DNA of 64,000 bases. It comes from Sutcliffiella horikoshii (GTDB taxonomy: Bacteria > Bacillota > Bacilli > Bacillales > Bacillaceae_I). Below are positions 26,262 through 34,704 of the stretch, piece after piece (within the stretch, counting starts at the first letter, position 1; each line of letters opens with the position of its first letter). The stretch lies in the NCBI RefSeq assembly GCF_019931755.1, contig NZ_CP082918.1, positions 1,592,001 through 1,656,000 of the forward strand, read 5' to 3'. The notes under the pieces are model-generated. The model was not told the origin of the DNA and made no database searches. It was given only the letters and a program-made list of their open reading frames with translations. Position numbers and translations under genes: made by a program.

Positions 26262-27884
26262 ATGATGAATGTACCAATGACCGTCAGTTCCATGCTGGAA
26301 AGAGCGGAAAGATTTTTCCCGAATAAAGAGGTTGTGTCAAGAACGCTATCAGGCGTGCAGCGTTTGTCCTATCGAAAAATTGGAGAGCGGACACGACGTT
26401 TATCAAGTGCACTAGAAAAGCTGGGGGTACAAAAAGGGGATAGAGTTGGAACGTTCGCATGGAATCATCACCGCCATTTAGAAACCTATTTTGGAATTCC
26501 AGGAATGGGTGCAGTGCTTCATACGATTAATATCAGGCTTGCTCCCGAGCATGTAACTTATATTGTTAATCATGCTGAAGATGTGGTGCTTTTTGTGGAT
26601 GAAGACCTGCTGCCTTTAGTGGAACGGGTAAAGGACCAATTGGGAACAGTGAAAGCATTCATCATCATGACAGATAAAGAAGAGCTCCCGTCGACTACCT
26701 TACATCCTGTATTCTCCTATGAAGACTTACTTGAAGAAGGGGACCCAAACTTCTCTTTTGTAAAAGATATCGATGAAAACGACGCGGCCGGAATTTGTTA
26801 CACTTCTGCTACAACGGGTAATCCGAAAGGTGTCGTCTACTCTCACCGTTCATTGGTGCTTCATAGCTATGCGCTAGGCTTGGCGGATACGGCAGGGTTA
26901 TCGGAATATGATACATGCATGCCGGTAGTGCCGATGTTTCATGCAAATGCCTGGGGATTGCCATTTGCTGCAACCTGGTTCGGTACCACACAGGTGTTGC
27001 CTGGACCTCAGTTCACTCCGCAACTTTTGGCAGAATTGATAGAGAGCGAGAACATTACATTGACTGCCGGGGTTCCGACCATCTGGCTTGGTTTGTTAAA
27101 TGAATTGGAAAAAGGATCATATGACACTTCAAGCCTCCGGGCAATATTGTGTGGTGGATCCGCTGCACCTCGTGGGATGATCAAGGCCTTTGAAACAAAG
27201 TACGGCATACCTTTCTTACATGCGTACGGCATGACGGAAACAACGCCACTTGCCACAGTTTCCAGGTTGAAAAGTCATCAAACAGATTTAGATGAAGAAA
27301 AAATGCTGGATATCCGTTCGATGCAAGGATTGTTGGTTCCAGGCCTTGAGATGAAAATTGTGGGTGCAGAAGGGGAAGTTGCTTGGAACGGCGTTGAAAT
27401 GGGAGAGTTATGCTTGCGCGGCCCTTGGATTGCAGACGAGTATTTCAAGGACGAGCGTTCCGCAGATGCCTTCATCGATGGCTGGCTTCACACAGGTGAT
27501 GTGGTTACAGTGGATGAAGAAGGTGTCGTCAAAATCGTTGACCGTACAAAAGATTTAATAAAAAGCGGTGGTGAATGGATATCCTCTGTTGACCTGGAAA
27601 ATGCGATCATGGCACATGAGGCAGTTTTCGAAGCAAGCGTAGTGGCCATCCCGCATGACGAGTGGCAGGAAAGACCAGTTGCATGTGTCGTACTGAAAGA
27701 AGCCTATGTAGGCAAAGTTTCTAAGCAAGAGATCCTTGATTTCATCACACCTCAGTTCGCCAAATGGTGGCTGCCGGACGAAGTGATTTTTATGGAAGAA
27801 ATCCCGAAGACATCGGTAGGGAAATTCTTGAAAAGGGCTTTAAGGGATATTGTGGAGAAAGAGATGAAAAGTACGGTGGAGTAA
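26262..27884 (+). CDS. Acyl-CoA synthetase (AMP-forming), third in the operon
   Basis: This is a 540-residue ANL enzyme of the long-chain or medium-chain fatty-acid CoA ligase type. It has YTSATTGNPKG (Ala in place of the usual Gly), HAYGMTETTP, HTGDVVTVDEEG, VDRTKDLIKSGGEW and the A10 lysine KTSVGKFLK. Ending with KSGGEWISS instead of SGGENVYS separates it from the other two ligases. The start is ATG 26262 or 26265. It closes the operon and is followed by a terminator. Confidence 0.92.
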   Translation: MMNVPMTVSSMLERAERFFPNKEVVSRTLSGVQRLSYRKIGERTRRLSSALEKLGVQKGDRVGTFAWNHHRHLETYFGIPGMGAVLHTINIRLAPEHVTYIVNHAEDVVLFVDEDLLPLVERVKDQLGTVKAFIIMTDKEELPSTTLHPVFSYEDLLEEGDPNFSFVKDIDENDAAGICYTSATTGNPKGVVYSHRSLVLHSYALGLADTAGLSEYDTCMPVVPMFHANAWGLPFAATWFGTTQVLPGPQFTPQLLAELIESENITLTAGVPTIWLGLLNELEKGSYDTSSLRAILCGGSAAPRGMIKAFETKYGIPFLHAYGMTETTPLATVSRLKSHQTDLDEEKMLDIRSMQGLLVPGLEMKIVGAEGEVAWNGVEMGELCLRGPWIADEYFKDERSADAFIDGWLHTGDVVTVDEEGVVKIVDRTKDLIKSGGEWISSVDLENAIMAHEAVFEASVVAIPHDEWQERPVACVVLKEAYVGKVSKQEILDFITPQFAKWWLPDEVIFMEEIPKTSVGKFLKRALRDIVEKEMKSTVE

Positions 27885-27902
27885 AGGATATTGAGATTGG
27901 AG

Positions 27903-27935
27903 CAGGCCTGACGTATTGCGTGGGCCTGTTTTTTT
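27903..27935 (+). terminator. Terminator of the acyl-CoA operon
   Basis: CAGGCC and GGCCTG pair around a 14-base loop and run into seven T. Confidence 0.8.
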
Positions 27936-27973
27936 ATGGTTAGAAGATTATAAGATTATCAAATTGTGGAGAA

Positions 27974-28233
27974 GTGTCTTTATCGCGGTTATGAAGACCT
28001 TAGTGACGAGAAAAAAGGATTAGAGGTGTCTTCATCGCGGTTATGAAGACCTCAGTGACGAGAAAAAAGGATTAGAGGTGTCTTCATCGCGGTTATGAAG
28101 ACCTTGGTGACGAGAAAAAAGGTGGAGAAGTGTCTTCATCGCGGTCGTGAAGACCTTAGTGACGACAAAAAAGGAGGAAAGATGTCTTCATCGCAAATAT
28201 CAAGACCTTGGTGACAATAAAATTTCATTGAAA
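27974..28233. repeat. Tandem array of five 52-bp hairpin repeats (array 1)
   Basis: Units start at 27974, 28026, 28078, 28130 and 28182, each exactly 52 bp. The first four are nearly identical and the fifth is decayed. Each holds the inverted repeat GTCTTCAT-N7-ATGAAGAC followed by a purine-rich GAGAAAAAAGGA tail. No gene or reading frame is conserved. A related array with the same period lies at 34399-34658. Confidence 0.9.
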
Positions 28234-28485
28234 TGTCATAGATGAGGCGAAAAGTACGATCCGGCCAAGGCCACTATTTTAAAGCTCTGTGAAAAGCGGG
28301 AAACGTCCAAAGCAAGATTAGAACCTTCCTTTGGACGTGGAATGGTTTTAGATTGTTCTTGGACTTAATTGTAAAGGGAATGACGACATCCAAATGCTTA
28401 AAGTAACCTTATTCATTGGAAAAAAGATATAATAACATTAATAGTATAGCGGATTACTTGTATTTACAAAGGAGGTTCTCAATTC
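28234..28485. other. Intergenic stretch with a 10-bp inverted repeat
   Basis: ACGTCCAAAG (28303-28312) and CTTTGGACGT (28329-28338) form a perfect dyad with a 16-base loop and no T-run. Nothing else is recognised before the ribosome site AAAGGAGG of the next gene. Confidence 0.4.
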
Positions 28486-29106
28486 ATGAACATTTTAATT
28501 TTAGGTGCGACTGGACGAGTTGGAAATCAAATACTTTCACATGCCATTACCGACAATCATCATGTCACTGTATTAGTTCGTAATCCAGATAAGATTCAAA
28601 TTAATCATGCAAATCTAACTATTATCCAAGGTGATGTTCTAAATAAAGATGATATCGCACGTGTAATGCCTGGAAATAACCTAGTGATTAGTGCACTAAA
28701 TACTGATGGAACAACCACTTTATCAGAGAGTATGCCACTTATCATCAAGGCAATGGAAAATGAGGGCATACAAAGGATTATCACTATAGGAACTGCAGGC
28801 ATCCTCCAAAGTAGAATTACCCCAAATTTATTGCGTTATCAATCAAGTGAATCAAAGCGTAAGTCAACCCGTGCAGCAAAAGAACACCATAAGGTTTTTG
28901 AAATGCTCAAACAAACAACACTCAAATGGACTATTGTCTGTCCAACGTACTTGCCTGATGGAGAGAGGATAGGTAAATATCGGGTAGAACAAAATTTTCT
29001 CCCTGAGGGTGGAGTTGAAATATCTGTGCCGGATACAGCTGAATTTGCATTTAATCAGATAAGAAGTAGCGATTATATAAGATCGCGAGTAGGTATTGCT
29101 TATTAA
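28486..29106 (+). CDS. NAD(P)-binding Rossmann protein (NmrA/YwnB-like)
   Basis: The 206-residue protein begins MNILILGATGRVGNQ, the NAD(P)-binding GATGxxG motif of atypical SDRs, and continues with a DVLNKDD segment and WTIVCPTYLPDG. There is no YxxxK catalytic pair in the classical place, so it may act as a reductase of the flavin-reductase-like (BVR-B/YwnB) group or as a redox sensor. A perfect AAAGGAGG site precedes the ATG. It is monocistronic. Confidence 0.82.
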   Translation: MNILILGATGRVGNQILSHAITDNHHVTVLVRNPDKIQINHANLTIIQGDVLNKDDIARVMPGNNLVISALNTDGTTTLSESMPLIIKAMENEGIQRIITIGTAGILQSRITPNLLRYQSSESKRKSTRAAKEHHKVFEMLKQTTLKWTIVCPTYLPDGERIGKYRVEQNFLPEGGVEISVPDTAEFAFNQIRSSDYIRSRVGIAY

Positions 29107-29158
29107 TCCACAATTTTAGATAAGTATAGGACCGGAACATTTAAATAGGGGGATACAT

Positions 29159-29608
29159 TTGGAAAAATACGAAGTGCATCAAATTCATAACGTGTTGAAT
29201 TTTGATTTGAATAAATTAGTAGAACAAAGCAAAGAAGATGGATTTCGGTTTGTTGAAAGATTAATGACGGATTACAAAAGTGGAACTAATACATTTAATC
29301 AATCAGGAGAATATTTATTTGGCGTGTTCAATGATGAAGGCGTGCTAATTGCCATTGGTGGTTTAAATAATGACCCATATACTATAGACCAATGCATTGG
29401 TAGGATGAGAAGGTTTTATGTTAGTAAAGAGTATAGAAGACATGGAGTGGGTAGCCTCTTGGCTCAAAAGTTAATAGCCGAAGCAAAGAAACATTATAAA
29501 ATTTTAGTGCTTCATACTGACACGGAACAAGGTAACGATTTTTATACTTCTTTAGGATTCTCAAAGGACAGTTGTTTTCCAAAATCAAGCCACTATATGA
29601 AGTTATAA
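29159..29608 (+). CDS. GNAT family N-acetyltransferase
   Basis: The start is TTG at 29159, with AGGGGG seven bases upstream. The 149-residue protein shows the GNAT core: an acidic beta4 segment (RMRRFYVSKEYRRHG) leading into the acetyl-CoA loop RRHGVGSLLAQKLI, and later NDFYTSLGF. The substrate is unknown. It sits between unrelated single genes. Confidence 0.85.
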   Translation: MEKYEVHQIHNVLNFDLNKLVEQSKEDGFRFVERLMTDYKSGTNTFNQSGEYLFGVFNDEGVLIAIGGLNNDPYTIDQCIGRMRRFYVSKEYRRHGVGSLLAQKLIAEAKKHYKILVLHTDTEQGNDFYTSLGFSKDSCFPKSSHYMKL

Positions 29609-29694
29609 ATTATAAATTGTAAAATGAACCAAATAAAAAAAGCATGAATATTTTTATACCTGAAACTAAATATTAAACTAAAAACTAGGAGCAA

Positions 29695-30123
29695 ATGAAG
29701 ATGAAATTAAAATTGTTATCTTTAGTTATATTAGTCTTAATTTCAGGGACCACCTATGCAAGTGCAGAGAATACAAATTTGTTTGGGAGACCAAAATCAA
29801 TAACGTTTAAAGGTGAAAATGAAAATTGGTATGTGGTTCATAACATGTATTTAGTTGGTACAGAAATAGAGTATGACACAAAAATTAGATATAAAGGTAA
29901 CAAAGAGAAAATAGATAATCTTCCTTATTTGCACTATTTCATCACTGATAAAGTGGGGAATCCGGGATTGGGTGGAACGTTTTCACTGGAGAAATCAACT
30001 GTGTTTCAGAGTGGGAGAACGGAATGCTCGGGATGTACATATTTAGATAAGAAAAAAGAAGTAATCTTCATTTTTGGGAAATGGGAGGAATATGAAGAAA
30101 GTTTAATTTTAGAAAGAGAGTAA
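29695..30123 (+). CDS. Small secreted protein of unknown function
   Basis: The 142-residue product starts with a classical signal peptide (KMKLKLLSLVILVLISGTTYASA, cut before ENTNLF). The mature part is ~118 residues, rich in beta-forming residues, and contains CSGC (residues about 111-114). The start could also be the second ATG at 29701. No family is recognised. A terminator follows. Confidence 0.65.
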   Translation: MKMKLKLLSLVILVLISGTTYASAENTNLFGRPKSITFKGENENWYVVHNMYLVGTEIEYDTKIRYKGNKEKIDNLPYLHYFITDKVGNPGLGGTFSLEKSTVFQSGRTECSGCTYLDKKKEVIFIFGKWEEYEESLILERE

Positions 30124-30132
30124 GTCCTAATT

Positions 30133-30166
30133 AAAAAATCACGTTCAAATCGGAACGTGATTTTTT
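30133..30166 (+). terminator. Terminator after the secreted-protein gene
   Basis: AAAAAATCACGTTC and GAACGTGATTTTTT are perfectly complementary around a six-base loop, so it works in both directions. Confidence 0.9.
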
Positions 30167-30243
30167 AATTGGAGTGAATCAAAAGATTGAGTTTATCTCT
30201 TGGTTTTGAAATAATTGGTATAAAGCATTTAAGGAGAAAATTG

Positions 30244-30756
30244 ATGAATATAAGTACTAATAGATTACTAATCCGTGAGTTTGAAGTCGAAGATTGCAAA
30301 GCCGTCTATGATTATACATCAAAAGAAGAAGTGATGAAGTATATTCCTGAGGGAATCCATACCGAGGAAAAAGCGAAACAATTTGTAACCAAGAATAGAG
30401 GGACCAATGCGGAGAACTTCCCAGTTATAGTAAAAGAGAGTAATACCTTGATTGGACATATGGTTTTTCATAAATATTTTGGCGATCACACATATGAAAT
30501 TGGTTGGGTATTTAATCCCTCCTATCAAGGAAAGGGTTATGCGACTGAAGCGGCTAGAGGTGTTTTGGAATATGGTTTTAATGAACTTGGCCTACATAGA
30601 ATCATTGCAACGTGTCAGCCTGAGAACATCTCATCCTATCGCGTTATGGAGAAAGCAGGAATGAGGAGAGAAGGATTTTTCAAGAAATGCATCCCCCACG
30701 GCGAGGATTGGTGGGATGAATATTATTACTCGATCTTGGAGGAAGAATGGGAATAA
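30244..30756 (+). CDS. RimJ/RimL-type GNAT N-acetyltransferase
   Basis: The ATG at 30244 (MNISTNRLLIREF) follows AAGGAG at proper distance; a longer frame from 30187 lacks one. The 170-residue product has the RimJ/L opening TNRLLIREF, then EIGWVFNPSYQGKGYATEAARGVLEY (acetyl-CoA loop QGKGYATEA) and the C-terminal ENISSYRVMEKAGMRREG signature. This family acetylates N-terminal amines of ribosomal proteins, or other amines; the real substrate is unknown. Confidence 0.9.
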   Translation: MNISTNRLLIREFEVEDCKAVYDYTSKEEVMKYIPEGIHTEEKAKQFVTKNRGTNAENFPVIVKESNTLIGHMVFHKYFGDHTYEIGWVFNPSYQGKGYATEAARGVLEYGFNELGLHRIIATCQPENISSYRVMEKAGMRREGFFKKCIPHGEDWWDEYYYSILEEEWE

Positions 30757-30801
30757 GAAATACAGTAAGTTTAAAATTCTAGAAAAGAGGTACCATAACC
30801 G

Positions 30802-31686
30802 ATGAAAAAAGTTGTGCTTGCAGGTGGAACCGGGTTTATTGGGAGATACCTAGAAAAGCAGTTTATTCAACTGAACTATGAAGTTATCATTATTTCAAGG
30901 CAGCCTCAACATATAGCCTGGACAGATACGAAAGGAATTAAAGCCGCGGTCGACAATGCGGAATTAGTCATCAATTTGGCTGGAAAGTCGGTCGATTGCC
31001 GCTATAATGAGAAAAATAAAAAAGAAATTTTTGATTCTAGGACGGAGACGACAAGAATTCTCGGAGAAGCAATCGAATCTGCTTCTAATCCTCCTGAACT
31101 ATGGATCAACTCCAGTACAGCAACGATTTACCGCCATGCGGAGGACAGACCAATGACGGAAACAACTGGTGAAATAGGAGAGGGATTTTCCGTCGAAGTG
31201 GCAAAAGCTTGGGAGAAATCATTCTTTGATTTTAACTTGCCACAAACAAGACAGGCTGCATTGCGAATTGCCATTGTCCTTGGAAAAGATGGTGGTGTTA
31301 TGACTCCATTTAAAAACCTGGTCACATTCGGCCTGGGTGGAATACAGGGGCCAGGAACGCAAATGTTCAGCTGGGTACATATAGAGGATGTTTATAGAAT
31401 CATGCTTTTCATTAGAGATAGAAAAGACTTGCAGGGAGTGCTCAATTGCTCTGCACCCAATCCAATCTCAAACAAGCAATTCATGGCTGAGATGAGAGAG
31501 AAGATGAATAGAAAGATAGGGTTGCCATCACCAAGGTGGATGCTCGAAATTGGCGCTGTAGTAATCAGGACGGAAACAGAGTTAATCTTAAAAAGCAGAT
31601 GGGTCATTCCTGAAAGGTTGCAGAAAGAGGGCTATCAATTTAAGTATCCCAAGATAGATGAAGCATTAGCAGAGATTTTATACTAG
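30802..31686 (+). CDS. TIGR01777-type epimerase/NAD-binding protein (YfhF-like)
   Basis: The 294-residue protein begins KKVVLAGGTGFIGRYL, an extended-SDR motif (GGTGFIG). It has the family-specific INLAGKSVDCRY, SSTATIY and AKAWEKSFF segments, and a C-terminal domain with SKSRWVIPERL. These blocks are those of the TIGR01777 group, to which B. subtilis YfhF belongs. The reaction is not established. An AAAAGAGG site is near the ATG. Confidence 0.88.
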   Translation: MKKVVLAGGTGFIGRYLEKQFIQLNYEVIIISRQPQHIAWTDTKGIKAAVDNAELVINLAGKSVDCRYNEKNKKEIFDSRTETTRILGEAIESASNPPELWINSSTATIYRHAEDRPMTETTGEIGEGFSVEVAKAWEKSFFDFNLPQTRQAALRIAIVLGKDGGVMTPFKNLVTFGLGGIQGPGTQMFSWVHIEDVYRIMLFIRDRKDLQGVLNCSAPNPISNKQFMAEMREKMNRKIGLPSPRWMLEIGAVVIRTETELILKSRWVIPERLQKEGYQFKYPKIDEALAEILY

Positions 31687-31753
31687 AATCTCGGTTTGTT
31701 TTATTCCGTGTTTCAAAGGGTATACCTTCACTAGATGAAGGGAGTAGATAGAA

Positions 31754-32128
31754 ATGACATTAACCAAAGACAAGCAGAAAACACTTCAAACCAAACTGAA
31801 AAAGATGAAAGAAAGCATAGAGAAGAAGCAGGAAAGCAGTATATTGGACGAGTCCTTGCGCGAATCTACAGGAGAAATTACTACTGGGATTGGCAACCAC
31901 TTGGCAGAAGGTAACGCTGAGAGAGTGGAACGAGAACAGGAACAGACTTTTGAACAGATTGATGAAAAATTGCTAGGTGAGATTGAAGAAGCTTTAGCTA
32001 GAATAGAAGAAGGAACGTATGGTACATGTGTCGATACAGGGGAAGAGATTCCTTACGAGCGGCTTGAAGCCTTGCCTTATGCAAAGCGGACTGCGCAAGC
32101 GCAGGAGAAGTTTGATAAAGGTGAATGA
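31754..32128 (+). CDS. TraR/DksA-family protein with degenerate zinc finger (YteA/YlyA-like)
   Basis: The 124-residue protein has a long N-terminal coiled coil (KQKTLQTKLKKMKESIEKK) and the C-terminal DksA-like block IEEGTYGTCVDTGEEIPYERLEALPYAKR. Family members normally carry CxxC...CxxC; here only one cysteine remains (GTCVDTGE) and the last pair is absent, so zinc binding is unlikely. Several Bacillus paralogues share this loss. By analogy it may touch the RNA polymerase secondary channel. A terminator follows. Confidence 0.85.
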   Translation: MTLTKDKQKTLQTKLKKMKESIEKKQESSILDESLRESTGEITTGIGNHLAEGNAERVEREQEQTFEQIDEKLLGEIEEALARIEEGTYGTCVDTGEEIPYERLEALPYAKRTAQAQEKFDKGE

Positions 32129-32136
32129 TATTGATT

Positions 32137-32170
32137 AAAGAGCCACCGGTAATCCGGTGGCTTTATTTTT
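32137..32170 (+). terminator. Terminator after the DksA-like gene
   Basis: GCCACCGG and CCGGTGGC pair around TAAT and are followed by TTTATTTTT. Confidence 0.9.
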
Positions 32171-32238
32171 ATATGGCAGGATAAATGCCTCCCTTTATCT
32201 AATATATAGTTAGAAAATCAAAAAAGAGGTATGCGAAT

Positions 32239-32952
32239 ATGAAAATCACAAGCACGAGTCTAATGTACAATCACCAAGTGCCTTGCACGGATGGTACTTT
32301 TATTAATAGTTATGACGTTCATGTCACCATCAATTTAAATGACGAAATTCTTAATTTCAGCTATTCGTTAATTGAAGGAGAAACTGCCTGGGGGCATATC
32401 TATGCTTATGATCAATCAGGTTATGAAAGACCCGGCCTGCTTTCCCCAAATGATTTCCGGAAGTTATTCGCTAGCCCTGAAGTAAGCCAGCATACAATTC
32501 AAGTTGAACGAAAGCTTGGAGTTATAGGAAGGTGCACTCTAACTACATTTCCTGCTGAGGAGTTTAGTACATTTGATTTTGTTTATTTTCATGATTTATG
32601 TAAACAAATAGCAGGCGTTTTTCATGTGAAGCCTCATGTTCACGAAGAACTTGGTGTGTGCAGCTATCATGCTGTAAAGTTTGAGTTAAAGGATGGACCA
32701 ATATTTATTCTATGTAATGATTATCATGTAGCCTTCACCCATGAAGTGGATAGCTACCCAAAGAAATTTATTGATCATCACAAGTTAGCATCCTACTTTC
32801 CTCCCCCCTATAAAGTCTACACGGTGGAGGAACTTAACAAGCCTTTCCATAAAGAACAGATAAATCGCACGTTAACTGATTGGGAAATTTATAGTATCAA
32901 ACATTGGAAACCGGCAACACTTGGGGATTTTCTATTTAATTACTGGGACTAG
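32239..32952 (+). CDS. Hypothetical protein
   Basis: The 237-residue soluble protein starts at an ATG with AAAAGAGG upstream. It has no signal peptide, no transmembrane span and no motif I recognise. It is rich in aromatics and histidines, with clusters FHVKPHVHEE, SYHAVKF and FIDHHKLASYFPPPY. The opening YNHQVPCTDGTFINSYDV looks beta-rich. It ends at a shared terminator with the convergent AAA ATPase. Codon use is like the neighbours. Confidence 0.7.
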   Translation: MKITSTSLMYNHQVPCTDGTFINSYDVHVTINLNDEILNFSYSLIEGETAWGHIYAYDQSGYERPGLLSPNDFRKLFASPEVSQHTIQVERKLGVIGRCTLTTFPAEEFSTFDFVYFHDLCKQIAGVFHVKPHVHEELGVCSYHAVKFELKDGPIFILCNDYHVAFTHEVDSYPKKFIDHHKLASYFPPPYKVYTVEELNKPFHKEQINRTLTDWEIYSIKHWKPATLGDFLFNYWD

Positions 32953-32958
32953 TCCCGA

Positions 32959-33005
32959 TAAAAAGCAAGAGACCTGCGCTAATCAGCATAGGTCTCCTGC
33001 TTTTT
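32959..33005. terminator. Bidirectional terminator
   Basis: AAAAAGCAAGAGACCT and AGGTCTCCTGCTTTTT pair with one bulge. It ends both the hypothetical gene (plus) and the AAA ATPase gene (minus). Confidence 0.85.
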
Positions 33006-33006
33006 A

Positions 33007-34281
33007 TTATCTAATAAAGCCAACTTGTTCAGCATCCGTATCCCATTTAAAGTTTTTCTTCTTCTTATTATCTGCCTGTAAGTCCGCACAAATCTTTTCC
33101 ACGTCCACTGCCTTTTCATAATGCCACTGCAAGGCGACAGAAGTGTACAATTCATTCAGTTGTGCATAAGAGAATCCATCCGTCAGCTGATTGATTTTCA
33201 TTAACTCTTCCTCCGAAATGAATTGAAGCATATTCTTCTTTTTCAAATAGCCCATTCTTAATTCCAGAGTAGGAAGTTTAATTTCGTATGCTCTGTCAAA
33301 GCGTCCGGAACGGTTGATGAGAGCAGGGTCAATTTTCTCTGGATAGTTGGTGGTGCCGATGAGGAAAATGCCTTCCTTAGAAGTTGCACCATCCAATGTG
33401 TTTAAAAAGACGGATCTGACTTCAATCGGCATCGAATCAATATCTTCAATCACCAAAGCCATCGGTGTCATCCTGTTTACGGTGGAAAATACTTCATGGA
33501 CGGAGTAGCTTGAAGTATGCTCCGTTATCTGCCAGTATGCAACAGGAGCAGTAATGCTGTTGGCAATGGACTTCACCAACGTGGTTTTTCCATTACCCGG
33601 CTTTCCGTAAAGTAAGATTCCTCTTTTATAAGGAATGTCATATCTTTTAAAGAAGGAGCCGCTATCTGTAAAAAACTCGTCGATAGAACGATAGATTTCC
33701 TTTTTAAGAGATTCTTCTAAGAAAACATCATCACGAGTAACAAAGGTGGTGATTTTCTCTTTTGTGCTTTCAATACCGTTTTCCGTATCGGTAAATACGG
33801 TGACATAGTTCTTCGTGTAGTCCCGCTTTCTTTTAATTACATAGTTTAAAAAGGTTAAGAGGCCTTCATTATTTTTGGCCATAATAAAATCATGGATGCT
33901 CTCTGTATGAGTTTGAAAAATAGGGCATCTGACCACAGCTACTTCATACTCTTTATAGTAATATAGAGTGTTGGAAAGACGCGGTTTGATTATAAACTCG
34001 AGCTGATCATGGTTGTGATTAGAGGAGATTGTTCTTGTTTCTAATCCATCAAATACATGGGTAACAGGTTCTACTTTTTCAGGATGTAACTCTAAGTCCT
34101 CTTCAAGTACTTCCCAAATCTCATTGGATGTTTCATCATCCGCGTACAGATGAAAGTCAGTCCCATATTTGTGGTGTAAGGCATTTTTTAGTTTGCTGAC
34201 CACATAGCCGAAATCATAATAGCTCCCGATCTCTGCGCGGTCTTTTTCATTGAAGTGAATTAAGTAAGGTGTTTTTTGCAT
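33007..34281 (-). CDS. BCS1-like AAA ATPase
   Basis: The 424-residue protein has a ~200-residue N-terminal region of its own followed by one AAA module. Walker A is LYGKPGNGKTTL, Walker B is ALVIEDID, sensor 1 is GTTNYPE and the arginine-finger segment is NRSGRFDRAYEI. The AAA part most resembles BCS1/proteasomal-type ATPases. There is no transmembrane helix, unlike mitochondrial Bcs1. Related soluble versions occur in Bacillus with unknown substrates. The ATG at 34281 has AAGGA upstream. Confidence 0.85.
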   Translation of the reverse strand: MQKTPYLIHFNEKDRAEIGSYYDFGYVVSKLKNALHHKYGTDFHLYADDETSNEIWEVLEEDLELHPEKVEPVTHVFDGLETRTISSNHNHDQLEFIIKPRLSNTLYYYKEYEVAVVRCPIFQTHTESIHDFIMAKNNEGLLTFLNYVIKRKRDYTKNYVTVFTDTENGIESTKEKITTFVTRDDVFLEESLKKEIYRSIDEFFTDSGSFFKRYDIPYKRGILLYGKPGNGKTTLVKSIANSITAPVAYWQITEHTSSYSVHEVFSTVNRMTPMALVIEDIDSMPIEVRSVFLNTLDGATSKEGIFLIGTTNYPEKIDPALINRSGRFDRAYEIKLPTLELRMGYLKKKNMLQFISEEELMKINQLTDGFSYAQLNELYTSVALQWHYEKAVDVEKICADLQADNKKKKNFKWDTDAEQVGFIR

Positions 34282-34398
34282 GAAAGTCCTTCTTCCATTT
34301 TTGGTAGTTATTTCTTAACACTATTTATTTTACTGAGAAAATGTAATGGAGGCAATAAAAAAGACAGTCGTGAGTGGACTGTCGGTTTTATCCTACTT

Positions 34399-34658
34399 AT
34401 GAAGACCTCTCTAGCGTGAAAAAAGAAGAGGTAAAGTCTTCATCGGGCTTATGAAGACCTCTGTTGGTGAAAATCGATGTTAGAGAGGTCTTGATAGGAG
34501 GTATGAAGACCTCTCTAGACTGAAAAAAGAAGGGGAGAGGTCTTCATCCTCGTAATGAAAACCTCTCTAGCGTGAAAATGGGAAGAGAGAGGTCCTCATT
34601 CGAGTCATGAAGACTTCTCTAATATGAAAATCTAAATCTAAAGCAAGAGTTCTTCTTC
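34399..34658. repeat. Tandem array of five 52-bp hairpin repeats (array 2)
   Basis: Units begin (ATGAAGAC or a variant) at 34399, 34451, 34503, 34555 and 34607, exactly 52 bp apart. Each unit reads ATGAAGACCTCTCTAG...GTGAAAA...AGAGGTCTTCAT, so adjacent units form the dyad GGTCTTCAT-N7-8-ATGAAGACC. The sequence is related to array 1 at 27974 but has diverged, while the spacing is kept. It lies between the start of the AAA gene and the end of the MFS gene, in a 423-bp non-coding gap with nothing else visible. Confidence 0.9.
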
Positions 34659-34704
34659 GCGTTCCAAAGGGGTTAACTGTGCGTGAGTTAGCAGGACTCT
34701 TTGA

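Noticed and set aside
27974..28233. CRISPR array
   Set aside because: The whole 52-bp unit is repeated, without unique spacers, and no cas gene is in the window. The same applies to the arrays at 34399 and 51990.
33007..34281. Mitochondrial-type Bcs1 function
   Set aside because: The AAA motif pattern fits, but there is no transmembrane helix and no Rieske protein nearby, so only BCS1-like is claimed.
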